Below are positions 1 through 9,447 of a stretch of DNA of 64,000 nucleotides, one piece after another. The notes beneath the pieces were generated by a model, which worked only from the letters and a program-made list of their open reading frames with translations, made no database searches and was not told the DNA's origin. The stretch is from GCA-2698665 sp047611265. GTDB taxonomy: Bacteria > Pseudomonadota > Gammaproteobacteria > GCA-002705445 > GCA-002716945. A program made the translations under genes and the position numbers. Location: positions 46,807-110,806 of the forward strand of contig JBLFWM010000003.1 of assembly GCA_047611265.1 (NCBI GenBank), in the 5' to 3' direction. Position 1 is the first letter of the stretch. Each line of letters begins with the position of its first letter.

Positions 1-1
1 T

Positions 2-691
2 GTATACTTTTTCTTGTTGTTAATTATACTCTTCATGGTTCTTTTATTAACGTATCACACTCATTCCCTTGTTTTAGTATTTGCATATTTTTCAATATTT
101 ATATGGCTAATGATGCTTTTAGATTTATTACTGAATCTTAATATTTATAAAAAACTTCTAAGTTTGAACTCTAGTATTGTAGGATTAGTATTTATAGTGA
201 TGACATGGTTCTTATTTATTTCACTTGGCAGCACTAGTAATACAGAAATTTTTCTACACAACTATTTATTATTTTCATACTCTGAACTATCAGGTTTAAA
301 TAAATATTATTTATTCTTAATTAGTATTGTTTCACTAACAGATATGTCAGGATACTTTGTTGGAAAAACTATAGGCAAAAATAGTTTATGCCCATCAATT
401 AGCCCTAAAAAGACAGTAGAAGGTTTTATTGGATCATTAATTATCCCATTAGTAATATTTTTTATATTATTTAATTTTGTTTTCTCAACACCTATCCTAA
501 TTAGTGATATCATTTTTATGTTATTATGTTGCATATTTTGCACGATTGGAGATTTATCAGTGAGTGTTTACAAAAGATTTCATGACGTCAAAGATTCAGG
601 AAGTATTCTGCCGGGCCATGGTGGCATTTTGGATAGACTTGATAGTTATCTCCCTACAATCTCTATTTTACATATTTGGTTATTCTTGTAA
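2..691 (+). CDS. cdsA: Phosphatidate cytidylyltransferase (CDP-diglyceride synthase), 5' end cut by window
   Basis: Integral membrane enzyme that makes CDP-diacylglycerol from CTP and phosphatidic acid, the entry to phospholipid synthesis. The frame is open to the window edge, so the true start lies upstream; 229 residues are visible. Several hydrophobic membrane segments are followed near the C-terminus by the family signature: S-x-Y-K-R, then K-D-S-G, then P-G-H-G-G-I-L-D-R-L-D (about bases 560-645). It is the first visible gene of the dxr-rseP-bamA envelope cluster, and its TAA shares one base with the dxr ATG (TAATG), implying translational coupling. Identification is firm; only the N-terminus is missing. 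Confidence 0.95.
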   Translation, partial: VYFFLLLIILFMVLLLTYHTHSLVLVFAYFSIFIWLMMLLDLLLNLNIYKKLLSLNSSIVGLVFIVMTWFLFISLGSTSNTEIFLHNYLLFSYSELSGLNKYYLFLISIVSLTDMSGYFVGKTIGKNSLCPSISPKKTVEGFIGSLIIPLVIFFILFNFVFSTPILISDIIFMLLCCIFCTIGDLSVSVYKRFHDVKDSGSILPGHGGILDRLDSYLPTISILHIWLFL

Positions 692-1884
692 TGATTACTA
701 TTCTAGGTTCAACAGGGACAATTGGAAAAAACACATTATCAGTTTTAAAAAACACAGGAAAAGAAAATAAAGTGTTTGCACTTAGTGCCAATAAAAATAT
801 CAATCTTTTATTTCGACAGATTAAAGATTTCAACCCAAGGTATGCAGTTATATCTGATAAACCTAATGCATTAAAGCTTATAGAATTTTGTAATAAAAAT
901 AAAATAAAAACTAAAATATTATTTGGTGAAAAGAACTTATCGTTTATAAGTACTCATAAACAGTGCAAATGTGTGTTATCAGCAATAGTTGGAGCTGCTG
1001 CTCTCAAGCCAACTTATGATGCTGCAAAATCTGGAAAGAAGATACTTTTAGCTAATAAAGAATCTTTAATTATGTCAGGTAAACTTTTGATTAATGCAGC
1101 TCATAAAAGCGGCGCTATTCTGATTCCTGTAGATAGTGAGCATAATGCTGTTTTGCAGATTTTATCTTCATTTGGTATTGATTATGATAATTCAGTTAGA
1201 AAAAAAATTTCTAAAGATGTAGAGATGATTACCTTAACAGCTTCCGGAGGACCATTTTTAAATTATTCGAAGAATAAATTGTCAAAAGTTACTCCTAAAG
1301 AAGCAGTTAATCACCCTACATGGAAAATGGGTAAAAAAATCTCTGTAGATTCTGCATCTATGATGAACAAAGGCTTAGAAGTTATTGAGGCTGCAATATT
1401 ATTTGATTTAAAACCTAATCAAATCAATGTTCTTATTCATCCTCAAAGTATTGTTCATGCATTAATTACATTTACAGATGGATCAGTAATTTCACATATG
1501 AGCGCACATGACATGAGAATTGCAATTAGCTACGCCTTATCATGGCCTGGAAGACATAAATTAAAGATTAACTCATTGAAAAAATTTAAAATAGATAAAC
1601 TCTCGTTCCATGAAGTTAAACCAAATCAATTTAAATGTTTAGATTTATGTATGAAAGCTCTAAGTATTGGCTATAATGCCCCTACCATCTTAAATGCAGC
1701 TAACGAAATAGCTGTTTCAAAATTTCTTGAAAATAAGATTAAATTTATTGATATACCAGTTATAATTGACCAAGCATTAAAGAATATGCCAATCACTAAG
1801 AGTAATACGCTTAAATCTATATTAGAATGTGATCAACTTACAAGGGACTATATAACTAACTACATAAATACAACATGGAAATAA
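691..1884 (+). CDS. dxr: 1-deoxy-D-xylulose 5-phosphate reductoisomerase
   Basis: NADPH-dependent enzyme converting DXP to 2-C-methyl-D-erythritol 4-phosphate, the committed step of the MEP isoprenoid pathway; ispD and ispF of the same pathway lie at 21585-22753. The 397-residue protein has the N-terminal Rossmann motif GSTGTIGKNT, then LANKESLIMSGK, the metal and substrate motif PVDSEHNA, TASGGPF, and MNKGLEVIEA. An ATG five codons upstream (676) is in frame, but family proteins start directly before I-T-I-L-G-S-T-G, and ATG 691 overlaps the cdsA stop, so 691 is preferred. Length is normal (E. coli 398). Confidence 0.97.
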   Translation: MITILGSTGTIGKNTLSVLKNTGKENKVFALSANKNINLLFRQIKDFNPRYAVISDKPNALKLIEFCNKNKIKTKILFGEKNLSFISTHKQCKCVLSAIVGAAALKPTYDAAKSGKKILLANKESLIMSGKLLINAAHKSGAILIPVDSEHNAVLQILSSFGIDYDNSVRKKISKDVEMITLTASGGPFLNYSKNKLSKVTPKEAVNHPTWKMGKKISVDSASMMNKGLEVIEAAILFDLKPNQINVLIHPQSIVHALITFTDGSVISHMSAHDMRIAISYALSWPGRHKLKINSLKKFKIDKLSFHEVKPNQFKCLDLCMKALSIGYNAPTILNAANEIAVSKFLENKIKFIDIPVIIDQALKNMPITKSNTLKSILECDQLTRDYITNYINTTWK

Positions 1885-3227
1885 TACAAAGCATTTTTGG
1901 TTTTTTTATTGCAATTGGCATATTAGTTACATTCCATGAGTTTGGTCATTTCTATATAGCTAGATTATTTAATGTAAAAGTGCTTAATTTTAGTATTGGT
2001 TTCGGTAAGACGCTATTTAAAAAACAATTTAGCAATGAAGGGACAGAGTATTCTATTGGATTAGTTCCCTTGGGTGGGTACGTGAAGATGCTTGAGTCTT
2101 CAGAATTAGACCCCGAAACAGATAAGAGCGAGTATGCCCATTGTTTTGATAAACAATCTGTATATAAGAAATTTTTAATAGTTGCAGCTGGGCCTGCTTT
2201 TAATCTAATTTTGGCAGTTATTTTTTTCACCATTGTCCATTTTTCTGGAATTACTGGCATGAAACCATTTGTGACATCAATCGAAGGTCATAATTTATCT
2301 CAAGTTAAAAATAAATCATTCCATGAAATTATTGAAGTAAATAGTGTTGCGACTCAAAGATGGCAAGATGTTAGAGTTGAAGTGCTTAATGCTGTAGTAA
2401 ATAAAACAAAACTAAATGTGCTCGTCAAAGATCATGAAAATAATATAAATAACATTAATATTAGTTATGATAATAATATTTTACAAGAAGATGGAGATGT
2501 CATCATTAATCTTGGATTCCATCCTAAGGCTCCGGAAATTCCATCAGTAATCGGCACTATTGAAAATAATTCCCCGGCTTCTTTAGCTGGCCTCCAGGTT
2601 GGAGATCAAATTTTGAGTGTTAACGGCAAGAATGTTGATAATTGGGGCTTACTAGTTGAGAACATTCAAGATAATCCAAACAATATATTGAAGTTAAAAA
2701 TTAATCGTTCTGGAGAAAAATTGGACGTAATTCTTGTGCCAGCAGTTAACTCAGCTTCCGAGGATGGAAAAGGCTATGCTGGTATATCAGCAGATAGAAA
2801 CGCACTTAATGAGTTTAGGGTTCTTGTTAAATATCCATTTTTTGAATCAATATATAAATCTACGCTTTTAACATACAATTATTCACTACTAACATTTAAA
2901 ATGATTTTTGAGTTATTCACAGGGCAAGCCAATATGAATAATATAAGTGGTCCTCTGAGTATCGCTGAATTTTCTGGTAAATCACTATCAATGGGATTTG
3001 TGTACTTTGCTTACTTACTTGCGATACTAAGTATTAGCTTAGGAGTTCTTAATCTGCTTCCAATACCAGTGCTTGATGGTGGTCACCTAGTTTATTATAT
3101 GTTTGAAATGTTAACTGGAAAACCTGTGCCGGAAAAATTTCAACTTATTGCTCAACAGTTTGGAATATTAGTCCTATTTGGTATTATGATCATAGCCTTC
3201 TATAATGATTTCGCGAGGATTTTATAG
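1875..3227 (+). CDS. rseP: Site-2 intramembrane zinc metalloprotease RseP
   Basis: Inner-membrane protease that cleaves anti-sigma factors such as RseA and remnant signal peptides. At 450 residues it has the length of the E. coli protein. The zinc-binding HEFGH lies at residues 21-25 in the first membrane helix; the second catalytic motif LDGGH is at about 400-404 in a late helix; PDZ sequence (G-L-Q-V-G-D-Q-I-L-S-V-N-G) occupies the middle. The ATG lies inside the last codons of dxr (10-base overlap). It sits directly before bamA, as in most gammaproteobacteria. No anti-sigma factor gene is in the window. Confidence 0.96.
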   Translation: MEIIQSIFGFFIAIGILVTFHEFGHFYIARLFNVKVLNFSIGFGKTLFKKQFSNEGTEYSIGLVPLGGYVKMLESSELDPETDKSEYAHCFDKQSVYKKFLIVAAGPAFNLILAVIFFTIVHFSGITGMKPFVTSIEGHNLSQVKNKSFHEIIEVNSVATQRWQDVRVEVLNAVVNKTKLNVLVKDHENNINNINISYDNNILQEDGDVIINLGFHPKAPEIPSVIGTIENNSPASLAGLQVGDQILSVNGKNVDNWGLLVENIQDNPNNILKLKINRSGEKLDVILVPAVNSASEDGKGYAGISADRNALNEFRVLVKYPFFESIYKSTLLTYNYSLLTFKMIFELFTGQANMNNISGPLSIAEFSGKSLSMGFVYFAYLLAILSISLGVLNLLPIPVLDGGHLVYYMFEMLTGKPVPEKFQLIAQQFGILVLFGIMIIAFYNDFARIL

Positions 3228-5632
3228 TGTTACTTAGAATATTTTTTTTATTACTTATATTCTTAGCTCCACTTAATAGCACTAATGTCTATGCGGAAGA
3301 TGAGGGTGTGGAAAATCCCATTATATCTAACATCATCATTCAGGGTAATAATCGAGTTACGAATAATACAATTCTGAGTTATTCAAATGTAGAACAGGGA
3401 GATAAGTTTAGTCCCGAGCTAGTGAAACAGATAATTAAAGATTTATATGAAACTAAGTATTTTGATGATATATCAGTTTCATTAAACTTTAATGATCTAA
3501 TTATAAATGTAAGTGAAAAACCAATAATTTCAAAGATTGTTATTACTGATAATAATATTATTGAGGATGAGGATATCCTACAAGCATTAGAGGATGTTGG
3601 TATTACTAATACTAGACCATATGATAAGAATATATTTGATAAAATTGAACAAGAACTTACAAGATTATATTTTGATAGAGGAAGGTATAGCGCTACCATT
3701 GCATCAAAGGTTATTGAGTTAGAGAGAAATAGAGTTTCAATTGAATTAGTAATTGATGAAGGTGATGCCTCTGCCATCAAAGAAATAAATATTATTGGAA
3801 ATAAAGCTTTTTCTAAAAATAAAATACTTGGCGTGATGTCATCTGGTACTAAATATTTTTTTGAGTTTTGGTCATCTAAAGATACTTATTCAAGTTCTAT
3901 ATTAAGATCCGATATAGGTAAGATAGAGAATTATTATTTAAACAGAGGTTATGTAAGATTTCGTGTTTTATCAAATCAGGTGAACCTGTCTAACGATAAC
4001 AAAGATATAATTATCACGATAAATATTGATGAAGGGGGAAAATACGAGTTCGGTGATATTAAGCTGTATGGAAATTCAGTTATTGAGCCAGAAATCATTA
4101 AAAGTAACTTATCGCAAATAATACTACCTAAGCAGACATTTTCGCGTCAAAGACTTCAGGAGTCTGAAGAACTACTTGAATATCTTTTGGGAGACGAAGG
4201 TTTTGCTTTCCCGGAAGTCTCATCATTGCCAGTTATTGATGACGTAACAAAAATTGTTGATATTGAGTTTAGAGTAGATCCTGGGCAAAGAAGTACAGTT
4301 AGAAGGATTAATATTACAGGTAATGACAATACAAATGACGAGGTTTATAGAAGAGAACTACGTCAGTTTGAGTCTGCTCTTCATAGTAATAAAAATATTG
4401 AAAGATCTAAAATAAGACTCCAGAGGCTTAAATTTGTCGAAGATGTTAAGGTTACAAAAACTAAGGTGTCTAACTCTAGTGATTTAGTTGATGTGACTTT
4501 TGCTATTAAAGAACGTAAGTCTGGTGAATTCAAAGTTAGCGCGGGTTGGTCTGATACAGATGGGGCAATTTTTGATATAAATCTTCAACAAGATAATTTT
4601 CTTGGTTATGGAAAAAATATAGGTTTAAAAGCTTCAAAAAGTACTGTTAATACATCATTGCAATTCTTATTAACAGATCCTTATTATACATTTGATGGTG
4701 TGAGTAGAACTGTGACCGCAACACTTAGCTCGACAGATGTTAGCGCTACCTCTACAGCATCATATCTTTCTGATACTTTTGCTGGTGGAGTTATGTATGA
4801 TATGCCTGTTTCAGAAACATCTACATTCGGAATAGGTTACGATATTTCTTTGACTGATTTTACAACAACCATAGGATCTCCAATTATAGTTACCCATCAT
4901 GTTTCTGATCATGGAAATGCTGCTTTTGGTATAAAGCTTAAAAGTAATTATATTACGGATACAAGGAATCGAACGGTTTTTGCAGAAACTGGCGTATTAA
5001 CCCGGTTAAATGCTGATGTTTTCCTAGCTGCCACAGGAGCTTCTCATATGTCGGTAACACATAGAACAGAGTCCAATAGAGGATATATATTGAAGACATT
5101 TGGTTTTGATTGGGCAACAGTTTTTCAACTTAAAACAACGGTTGGAATTGGTGCTGGGCTTGGAGGTACAACATCTCTACCTTTTTACAATAAATACTTT
5201 GCTGGTGGTAATACTACCGTTAGAGGATACAAGGGCTCTAGCTTAGGTCCTTTAACATATAATGCGGCAAGAACGATCGAAGGTAGTGGCGCACATTCAT
5301 GTAGAGCAAAAGCCGTACCCGGTAAATTTACAAAGTGCGATGCAGTAGGCGGAGATTTTATGACGACAGCGCAATTTAATTGGGTATTCTCTCCACCACC
5401 CTTTTTAGGAGAAGACACGAGAGCATTACGAACAACTTTGTTTTTTGATGTAGGAAACGTATTTGAGAAAGTTAATAACTTCAATTATAATCAATTAAGA
5501 GCAAGTTATGGTATAGAATTTAATGTACTCACTCCAATAGGCGGAGTTTCCGTAGGATTGGTAGCTGCTGTTAACGACAGAGAAGGGGATGACCTGCAAC
5601 CGGTAATTTTTCAACTAGGAGGAACTTTTTAA
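3227..5632 (+). CDS. bamA: Outer membrane protein assembly factor BamA
   Basis: Core of the BAM complex that inserts beta-barrel proteins into the outer membrane. At 801 residues it is close to E. coli BamA (810). An N-terminal signal peptide of about 23 residues ends in N-V-Y-A. Five POTRA repeats follow to about residue 425, then a C-terminal Omp85 barrel with the conserved loop motif TTVRGYKGSSLGP and a C-terminal phenylalanine, the barrel signature. The start is GTG and shares one base with the rseP stop (TAGTG). Skp, a periplasmic chaperone for BAM substrates, follows immediately. Confidence 0.97.
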   Translation: MLLRIFFLLLIFLAPLNSTNVYAEDEGVENPIISNIIIQGNNRVTNNTILSYSNVEQGDKFSPELVKQIIKDLYETKYFDDISVSLNFNDLIINVSEKPIISKIVITDNNIIEDEDILQALEDVGITNTRPYDKNIFDKIEQELTRLYFDRGRYSATIASKVIELERNRVSIELVIDEGDASAIKEINIIGNKAFSKNKILGVMSSGTKYFFEFWSSKDTYSSSILRSDIGKIENYYLNRGYVRFRVLSNQVNLSNDNKDIIITINIDEGGKYEFGDIKLYGNSVIEPEIIKSNLSQIILPKQTFSRQRLQESEELLEYLLGDEGFAFPEVSSLPVIDDVTKIVDIEFRVDPGQRSTVRRINITGNDNTNDEVYRRELRQFESALHSNKNIERSKIRLQRLKFVEDVKVTKTKVSNSSDLVDVTFAIKERKSGEFKVSAGWSDTDGAIFDINLQQDNFLGYGKNIGLKASKSTVNTSLQFLLTDPYYTFDGVSRTVTATLSSTDVSATSTASYLSDTFAGGVMYDMPVSETSTFGIGYDISLTDFTTTIGSPIIVTHHVSDHGNAAFGIKLKSNYITDTRNRTVFAETGVLTRLNADVFLAATGASHMSVTHRTESNRGYILKTFGFDWATVFQLKTTVGIGAGLGGTTSLPFYNKYFAGGNTTVRGYKGSSLGPLTYNAARTIEGSGAHSCRAKAVPGKFTKCDAVGGDFMTTAQFNWVFSPPPFLGEDTRALRTTLFFDVGNVFEKVNNFNYNQLRASYGIEFNVLTPIGGVSVGLVAAVNDREGDDLQPVIFQLGGTF

Positions 5633-5636
5633 TACT

Positions 5637-6143
5637 ATGAACACTATATTTAAATCAATGCTATTTTGTCTTATCACGGCAATATTTATTCCGTCATCCG
5701 CTAGCGCAGAGCTTAAGCTAGGAATAGTAAATTTGGATCAACTATTTAAAGAGATTCCTATCTATAATGAATCACAAGCAAAAATAAAAAAAAAGTTTGA
5801 TCCTAAGGCAAGAAACCTTAAAACTTTAGAAGAGGAATGGAATGGTTTGAATGAAAAGTATTTAAAGAATGAAACAGTGATGTCTGATAAGGAGAAAAAA
5901 GTACTTGTTGAAAAAATTCAAGCAATAGAAGTTAAGTTTAGAAGCGGGCAAGAAAAAATTCAAACTGACTTACAGAAAATGCAACAGCAAGAGCTTTCTA
6001 AAATTAGAGCTATTGTTGAAGCTGCAATTGAAGAATATGCTGAGAACAATGATTTTGATATTATTATGCGAGCTGATGGTACTACTCTTTATGCAAAATC
6101 ATATATTAATATTACGCAAGAGATCATCTCTAAACTTCAATAA
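5637..6143 (+). CDS. skp: Periplasmic chaperone Skp/OmpH
   Basis: Trimeric holdase that shields unfolded outer-membrane proteins on the way to BamA. The 168-residue protein has a signal peptide ending in S-S-A-S-A (about residue 24), then a short beta region L-G-I-V-N-L-D-Q, a long charged coiled-coil middle rich in K, E and Q, and a C-terminal strand with D-I-I-M-R-A-D. This is the classical Skp architecture and length. It starts 4 bases after bamA and its TAA overlaps the lpxD ATG, the conserved bamA-skp-lpxD-fabZ-lpxA order. Confidence 0.93.
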   Translation: MNTIFKSMLFCLITAIFIPSSASAELKLGIVNLDQLFKEIPIYNESQAKIKKKFDPKARNLKTLEEEWNGLNEKYLKNETVMSDKEKKVLVEKIQAIEVKFRSGQEKIQTDLQKMQQQELSKIRAIVEAAIEEYAENNDFDIIMRADGTTLYAKSYINITQEIISKLQ

Positions 6144-7093
6144 TGAGGCTTAAGAAAAAATATTCTTTAGAAGAAATATCTTCGAAATATAATTGTAAAA
6201 TATTAGGTGATAGTCAAATTACTTTTGAATATGTATCAAGTATATTTAATAGTAAAGATAATTCTATTGCATATATAAATGATATAAAGAGTGTTTCACA
6301 TATAGATAAAACAAGACTTTCATGCGTTATTACAACTAGTGAGATTGCATCTAAGATAAAAATTCCTGTAGTAATTCATGAGAACCCTCAATTATTATTC
6401 ATTAAAATTATTAACGAGTCATATAATCCATCTGACAGCAGCATGTTTTCTAATACAATGGATCCATGTAATGTCATAGATGTATCAGCAACTATTGGAA
6501 TAAACTCTGTGATAGGTAAGAATGTTACTATTGGAAAATTCTCGATAATATACCCTAATGTTACAATATGTGATGATAGTATCATTGGCGATAATGTCAT
6601 AATCCAGTCTGGAGCAGTGATTGGTTCTGACGGTTTCGGTCTTATAAAAGATTCTGATCTTTGGGTAAGAGTTCCTCATATAGGAAATGTTGTAATTGGC
6701 AATAATGTTGAGATTGGTGCAAATACTACAATTGATAAAGGAACAATTGATAGCACGATAATTTCTGACAATGTTAAAATTGATAACCTAGTTCATGTGG
6801 CTCATAATGTTAAGATAGGGAAAAATACAGCGATAGCTGCATGTGTAGGAATAGCCGGTAGCACTAGCATTGGGGAAAATTGTACAATTGGTGGTGGAAG
6901 TGGATTGAATGGGCATATTCATGTAACTGATAACGTACATATACATGGTATGACGATGGTCACTAAATCTATTAAAGAAGCAGGAATGTATGCTTCTGGA
7001 ACAACTGTTGAGCCAGCTGATAGTTGGAGAAAAAATCAAGCAAGGTTTAAAGAATTAGATACATTGGCAAAATCAATTAAGAAGAAAATATAA
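6143..7093 (+). CDS. lpxD: UDP-3-O-acylglucosamine N-acyltransferase
   Basis: Third enzyme of lipid A synthesis; transfers a 3-hydroxyacyl chain from ACP to the 2-amino group of the sugar nucleotide. The 316-residue protein (E. coli 341) has an N-terminal uridine-binding domain and a left-handed beta-helix of hexapeptide repeats (I-G-K-N-V-T-I-G type) from about residue 110. The catalytic-histidine region reads N-L-V-H-V-A-H-N-V-K-I-G. It starts on the skp stop codon (TAATG). If the GnnA/GnnB prediction for 9444-11467 is right, its natural substrate would carry an amide- rather than ester-linked 3-acyl chain. Confidence 0.95.
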   Translation: MRLKKKYSLEEISSKYNCKILGDSQITFEYVSSIFNSKDNSIAYINDIKSVSHIDKTRLSCVITTSEIASKIKIPVVIHENPQLLFIKIINESYNPSDSSMFSNTMDPCNVIDVSATIGINSVIGKNVTIGKFSIIYPNVTICDDSIIGDNVIIQSGAVIGSDGFGLIKDSDLWVRVPHIGNVVIGNNVEIGANTTIDKGTIDSTIISDNVKIDNLVHVAHNVKIGKNTAIAACVGIAGSTSIGENCTIGGGSGLNGHIHVTDNVHIHGMTMVTKSIKEAGMYASGTTVEPADSWRKNQARFKELDTLAKSIKKKI

Positions 7094-7108
7094 ATTTGGA
7101 GAACAAAG

Positions 7109-7540
7109 ATGAGCGACAATGATATTCAAAATTATTTACCACATAGATATCCATTTTTATTAATAGATAAAATACTAGATTTTAAAAAACATGATTTTCT
7201 GAAAGCACAAAAAAATGTAAGTAATAATGAGCCATTTTTTCAAGGACATTTTCCTGGTCATCCAGTATTTCCTGGCGTTCTTATTTTAGAAGCCATGGCT
7301 CAGGCAACAGCTTTGCTAGATTTTAAAAGTAACGAAAGAGAAAAAGATAGCCTTTTATATTATTTTGTAGGAATTGATAAAGCTAGATTTAAAAAACCAG
7401 TTGTACCTGGTGATATAATGATAATCGACGTTAAGCTTAATCAAAGCAAGAGAGATGTTCACAAGTTTACAGCCTCATGCATGGTTGACGAGACTATTGT
7501 TTGTACAGCAGAGCTATTAGGAGCTGTCAGAGCTAAATAA
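7109..7540 (+). CDS. fabZ: 3-hydroxyacyl-[acyl-carrier-protein] dehydratase
   Basis: Dehydrates 3-hydroxyacyl-ACP in fatty acid elongation and so competes with LpxA and LpxD for the same intermediates, which explains its conserved place between their genes. The 143-residue hot-dog protein has the active-site block QGHFPGHPVFPGVLILEAMA (catalytic His and Glu) and the later P-V-V-P-G-D motif. A clear Shine-Dalgarno GGAG (bases 7098-7101) precedes the ATG. Its stop overlaps the lpxA start. Confidence 0.97.
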   Translation: MSDNDIQNYLPHRYPFLLIDKILDFKKHDFLKAQKNVSNNEPFFQGHFPGHPVFPGVLILEAMAQATALLDFKSNEREKDSLLYYFVGIDKARFKKPVVPGDIMIIDVKLNQSKRDVHKFTASCMVDETIVCTAELLGAVRAK

Positions 7541-8310
7541 TGATTCATCCAACTGCAATAATTAGTAAATCTGCCAAAATTGATTCATCAGTTACTGTTG
7601 GACCTTATTCTATAATTGGTGAGAATGTTGTTATATTAGAAAATACAATATTAGAGAGCCATGTTGTAATTAAAAAAAATACAACGATTGGTCGGAATAA
7701 TAAGATATATCAATTTGCTTCAATTGGTGAAGACCCCCAAGATCTTAAATTTAATAATGAGGAGACTTATCTTTTTATTGGGGACAATAATGTGTTTAGA
7801 GAATTCTGTACAATAAACAGAGGTACTACTACAGGTATAGATGAAACTGTAATTGGTTCAAATAATCTTTTTATGACATCCAGTCATGTTGCACATGATT
7901 GCGTTATAAAAGATAATTGCATATTATCGAATGCCGCATCATTAGCAGGGCATGTCAGAATAGGCAATAATGTCTCTCTTGGTGGATTTACATTAGTCCA
8001 TCAATTTTGCGAGATAGGAGACTATGCATTTAGTGGATTAGGTACTGTAATTTCAAGAGATGTTACGCCTTATACGCTTGTTGCTGGTAATCATGCTCAA
8101 GCCTATAAGATTAATACTGCTGGCTTAAAAAGAAAAGGTTTTGGTTTAGATACAATTAAAGGGTTAGAAAAAGCGTTTAAGTTATTTATTAAATCTAAAG
8201 CTAGTAGAGATGAAGTTAATGCAGAATTTAGCGCCCTAAACCTAAACCATAAAGAGGTTCAATATTTCGTTAGTTTTATAAATAGTAGTGAAAGAGGAAT
8301 TACTAGATAA
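7540..8310 (+). CDS. lpxA: UDP-(GlcNAc or GlcNAc3N) acyltransferase LpxA
   Basis: First committed acyltransferase of lipid A synthesis. The 256-residue left-handed beta-helix has the catalytic His in S-S-H-V-A-H-D (His119, aligning with E. coli His125) and the C-terminal G-N-H-A and G-L-K-R-K-G-F motifs. The position aligning with the E. coli acyl-length ruler Gly173 is Leu167 (context F-S-G-L-G-T); Pseudomonas has Met here and uses C10 chains, so a short chain is inferred. Adjacent GnnA/GnnB-like genes suggest the acceptor could be UDP-GlcNAc3N, giving an amide rather than an ester. It starts on the fabZ stop; its TAA abuts the lpxB stop on the other strand. Confidence 0.96.
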   Translation: MIHPTAIISKSAKIDSSVTVGPYSIIGENVVILENTILESHVVIKKNTTIGRNNKIYQFASIGEDPQDLKFNNEETYLFIGDNNVFREFCTINRGTTTGIDETVIGSNNLFMTSSHVAHDCVIKDNCILSNAASLAGHVRIGNNVSLGGFTLVHQFCEIGDYAFSGLGTVISRDVTPYTLVAGNHAQAYKINTAGLKRKGFGLDTIKGLEKAFKLFIKSKASRDEVNAEFSALNLNHKEVQYFVSFINSSERGITR

Positions 8311-9447
8311 TTATCTAAGCATTTTGTTTGCCAACTTTGCAACATTCATTGAAGCGCCTGGTTTGAGTATTTTTCTGATTTGACTATAACCCTCTTCCAT
8401 TAATTCTCTATAAGCAATATCGTTGTCAATTCTTTGTAATTCAACCATAACTTGTACTTCATCGCTATAATCTGGCTGGATAAATTCTTTTACAATTGGT
8501 TGTGATCCCAAAGTTTCACCTAAAACTAAATTTACTAAACCAATATATTCTAATTTCACTAAATTTCTCATAATCATATATGTCAGAGGTGAAAGACGAT
8601 ACATTATAATCATTGGAATATTCATCATAGCTAATTCCAGGGTAACTGTTCCAGAAGCGGTAATTACTTTTTGACATTTTTTTACTTCCTCAACATTTTT
8701 ACCGCTAGTTAATAAAATATCCCATCCTTTTGGAAGTAACTTTGTCAGAATTTTTTTAGCTGTATCATTTGCATAAAATATTTTAATATTTTTTGTATGT
8801 ATATCATCATTTTTAATAATTCTAATCGAATCAATCATGCAATGTAAATTATTTCGTATCTCAGATTCTCTGCTTCCTGGAAAAATACCTATGCTTGTCA
8901 TTCTGTGATTATACTTTAACTCAGTTGGTTTGAATCTATTGTCATCAGCTAATGGATGCCCTACATATGTAACATTTTTAGTATATTTTTTAAATAATTT
9001 TTCTTCAAATGGAAATATTACTGCTAATTGATCCACTACTTTAATAATATTTTTGATTCTTTTCTCGCGCCATGCCCAAACCTGGGGAACCACATAGAAT
9101 AATACAGGAATATTATTTTTTTTTGCGAACTTAGCAATTTTGAGATTAAACTCAACATAGTCAATTAAGACAACTAAACTTGGTTTGTTCTCAAGTATAT
9201 GGTTATATGCAATATTTAAGGCTTTTTTAATTTTAGAATATTTTGATATTACTTCGATAATTCCAATTACTGCAATCTCTTCTGAGTTAAAGATTATATC
9301 TGAACCTGTTTTTTTTAGCTCTTGCTGACCAATAGCTGTAAACTTGGTATCTGGGTTTAATTTTTTATGTTCATTAACATAATTTGCAGCATGTTGATCA
9401 CCAGAAGATTCTCCGGCAATAACAAATATGTTCTTTATATTACTCAT
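8311..9447 (-). CDS. lpxB: Lipid-A-disaccharide synthase
   Basis: Peripheral membrane GT-B fold glycosyltransferase (CAZy GT19) that joins UDP-2,3-diacylglucosamine and lipid X into the lipid A disaccharide. The 378 residues (E. coli 382) start with the conserved V-I-A-G-E-S-S-G-D-Q-H-A; the motifs P-Q-V-W-A-W-R and G-I-F-P-G-S-R-E-S-E-I are present. It runs opposite to lpxA, unlike in E. coli, and is the last gene of a three-gene minus-strand operon in which it overlaps the aminotransferase by 4 bases. The stop codons of lpxA and lpxB abut with no intervening base. Confidence 0.96.
   Translation of the reverse strand: MSNIKNIFVIAGESSGDQHAANYVNEHKKLNPDTKFTAIGQQELKKTGSDIIFNSEEIAVIGIIEVISKYSKIKKALNIAYNHILENKPSLVVLIDYVEFNLKIAKFAKKNNIPVLFYVVPQVWAWREKRIKNIIKVVDQLAVIFPFEEKLFKKYTKNVTYVGHPLADDNRFKPTELKYNHRMTSIGIFPGSRESEIRNNLHCMIDSIRIIKNDDIHTKNIKIFYANDTAKKILTKLLPKGWDILLTSGKNVEEVKKCQKVITASGTVTLELAMMNIPMIIMYRLSPLTYMIMRNLVKLEYIGLVNLVLGETLGSQPIVKEFIQPDYSDEVQVMVELQRIDNDIAYRELMEEGYSQIRKILKPGASMNVAKLANKMLR

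Noticed and set aside
3379..3780. 133-codon minus-strand frame inside bamA
   Set aside because: Serine/isoleucine/leucine-rich antisense of the POTRA region, typical of complements of AT-rich genes.
8305..8314. GATAATTATC palindrome at the lpxA/lpxB junction as a terminator
   Set aside because: All A-T rich, no loop, no GC stem and no T-run; it is just two stop codons meeting.
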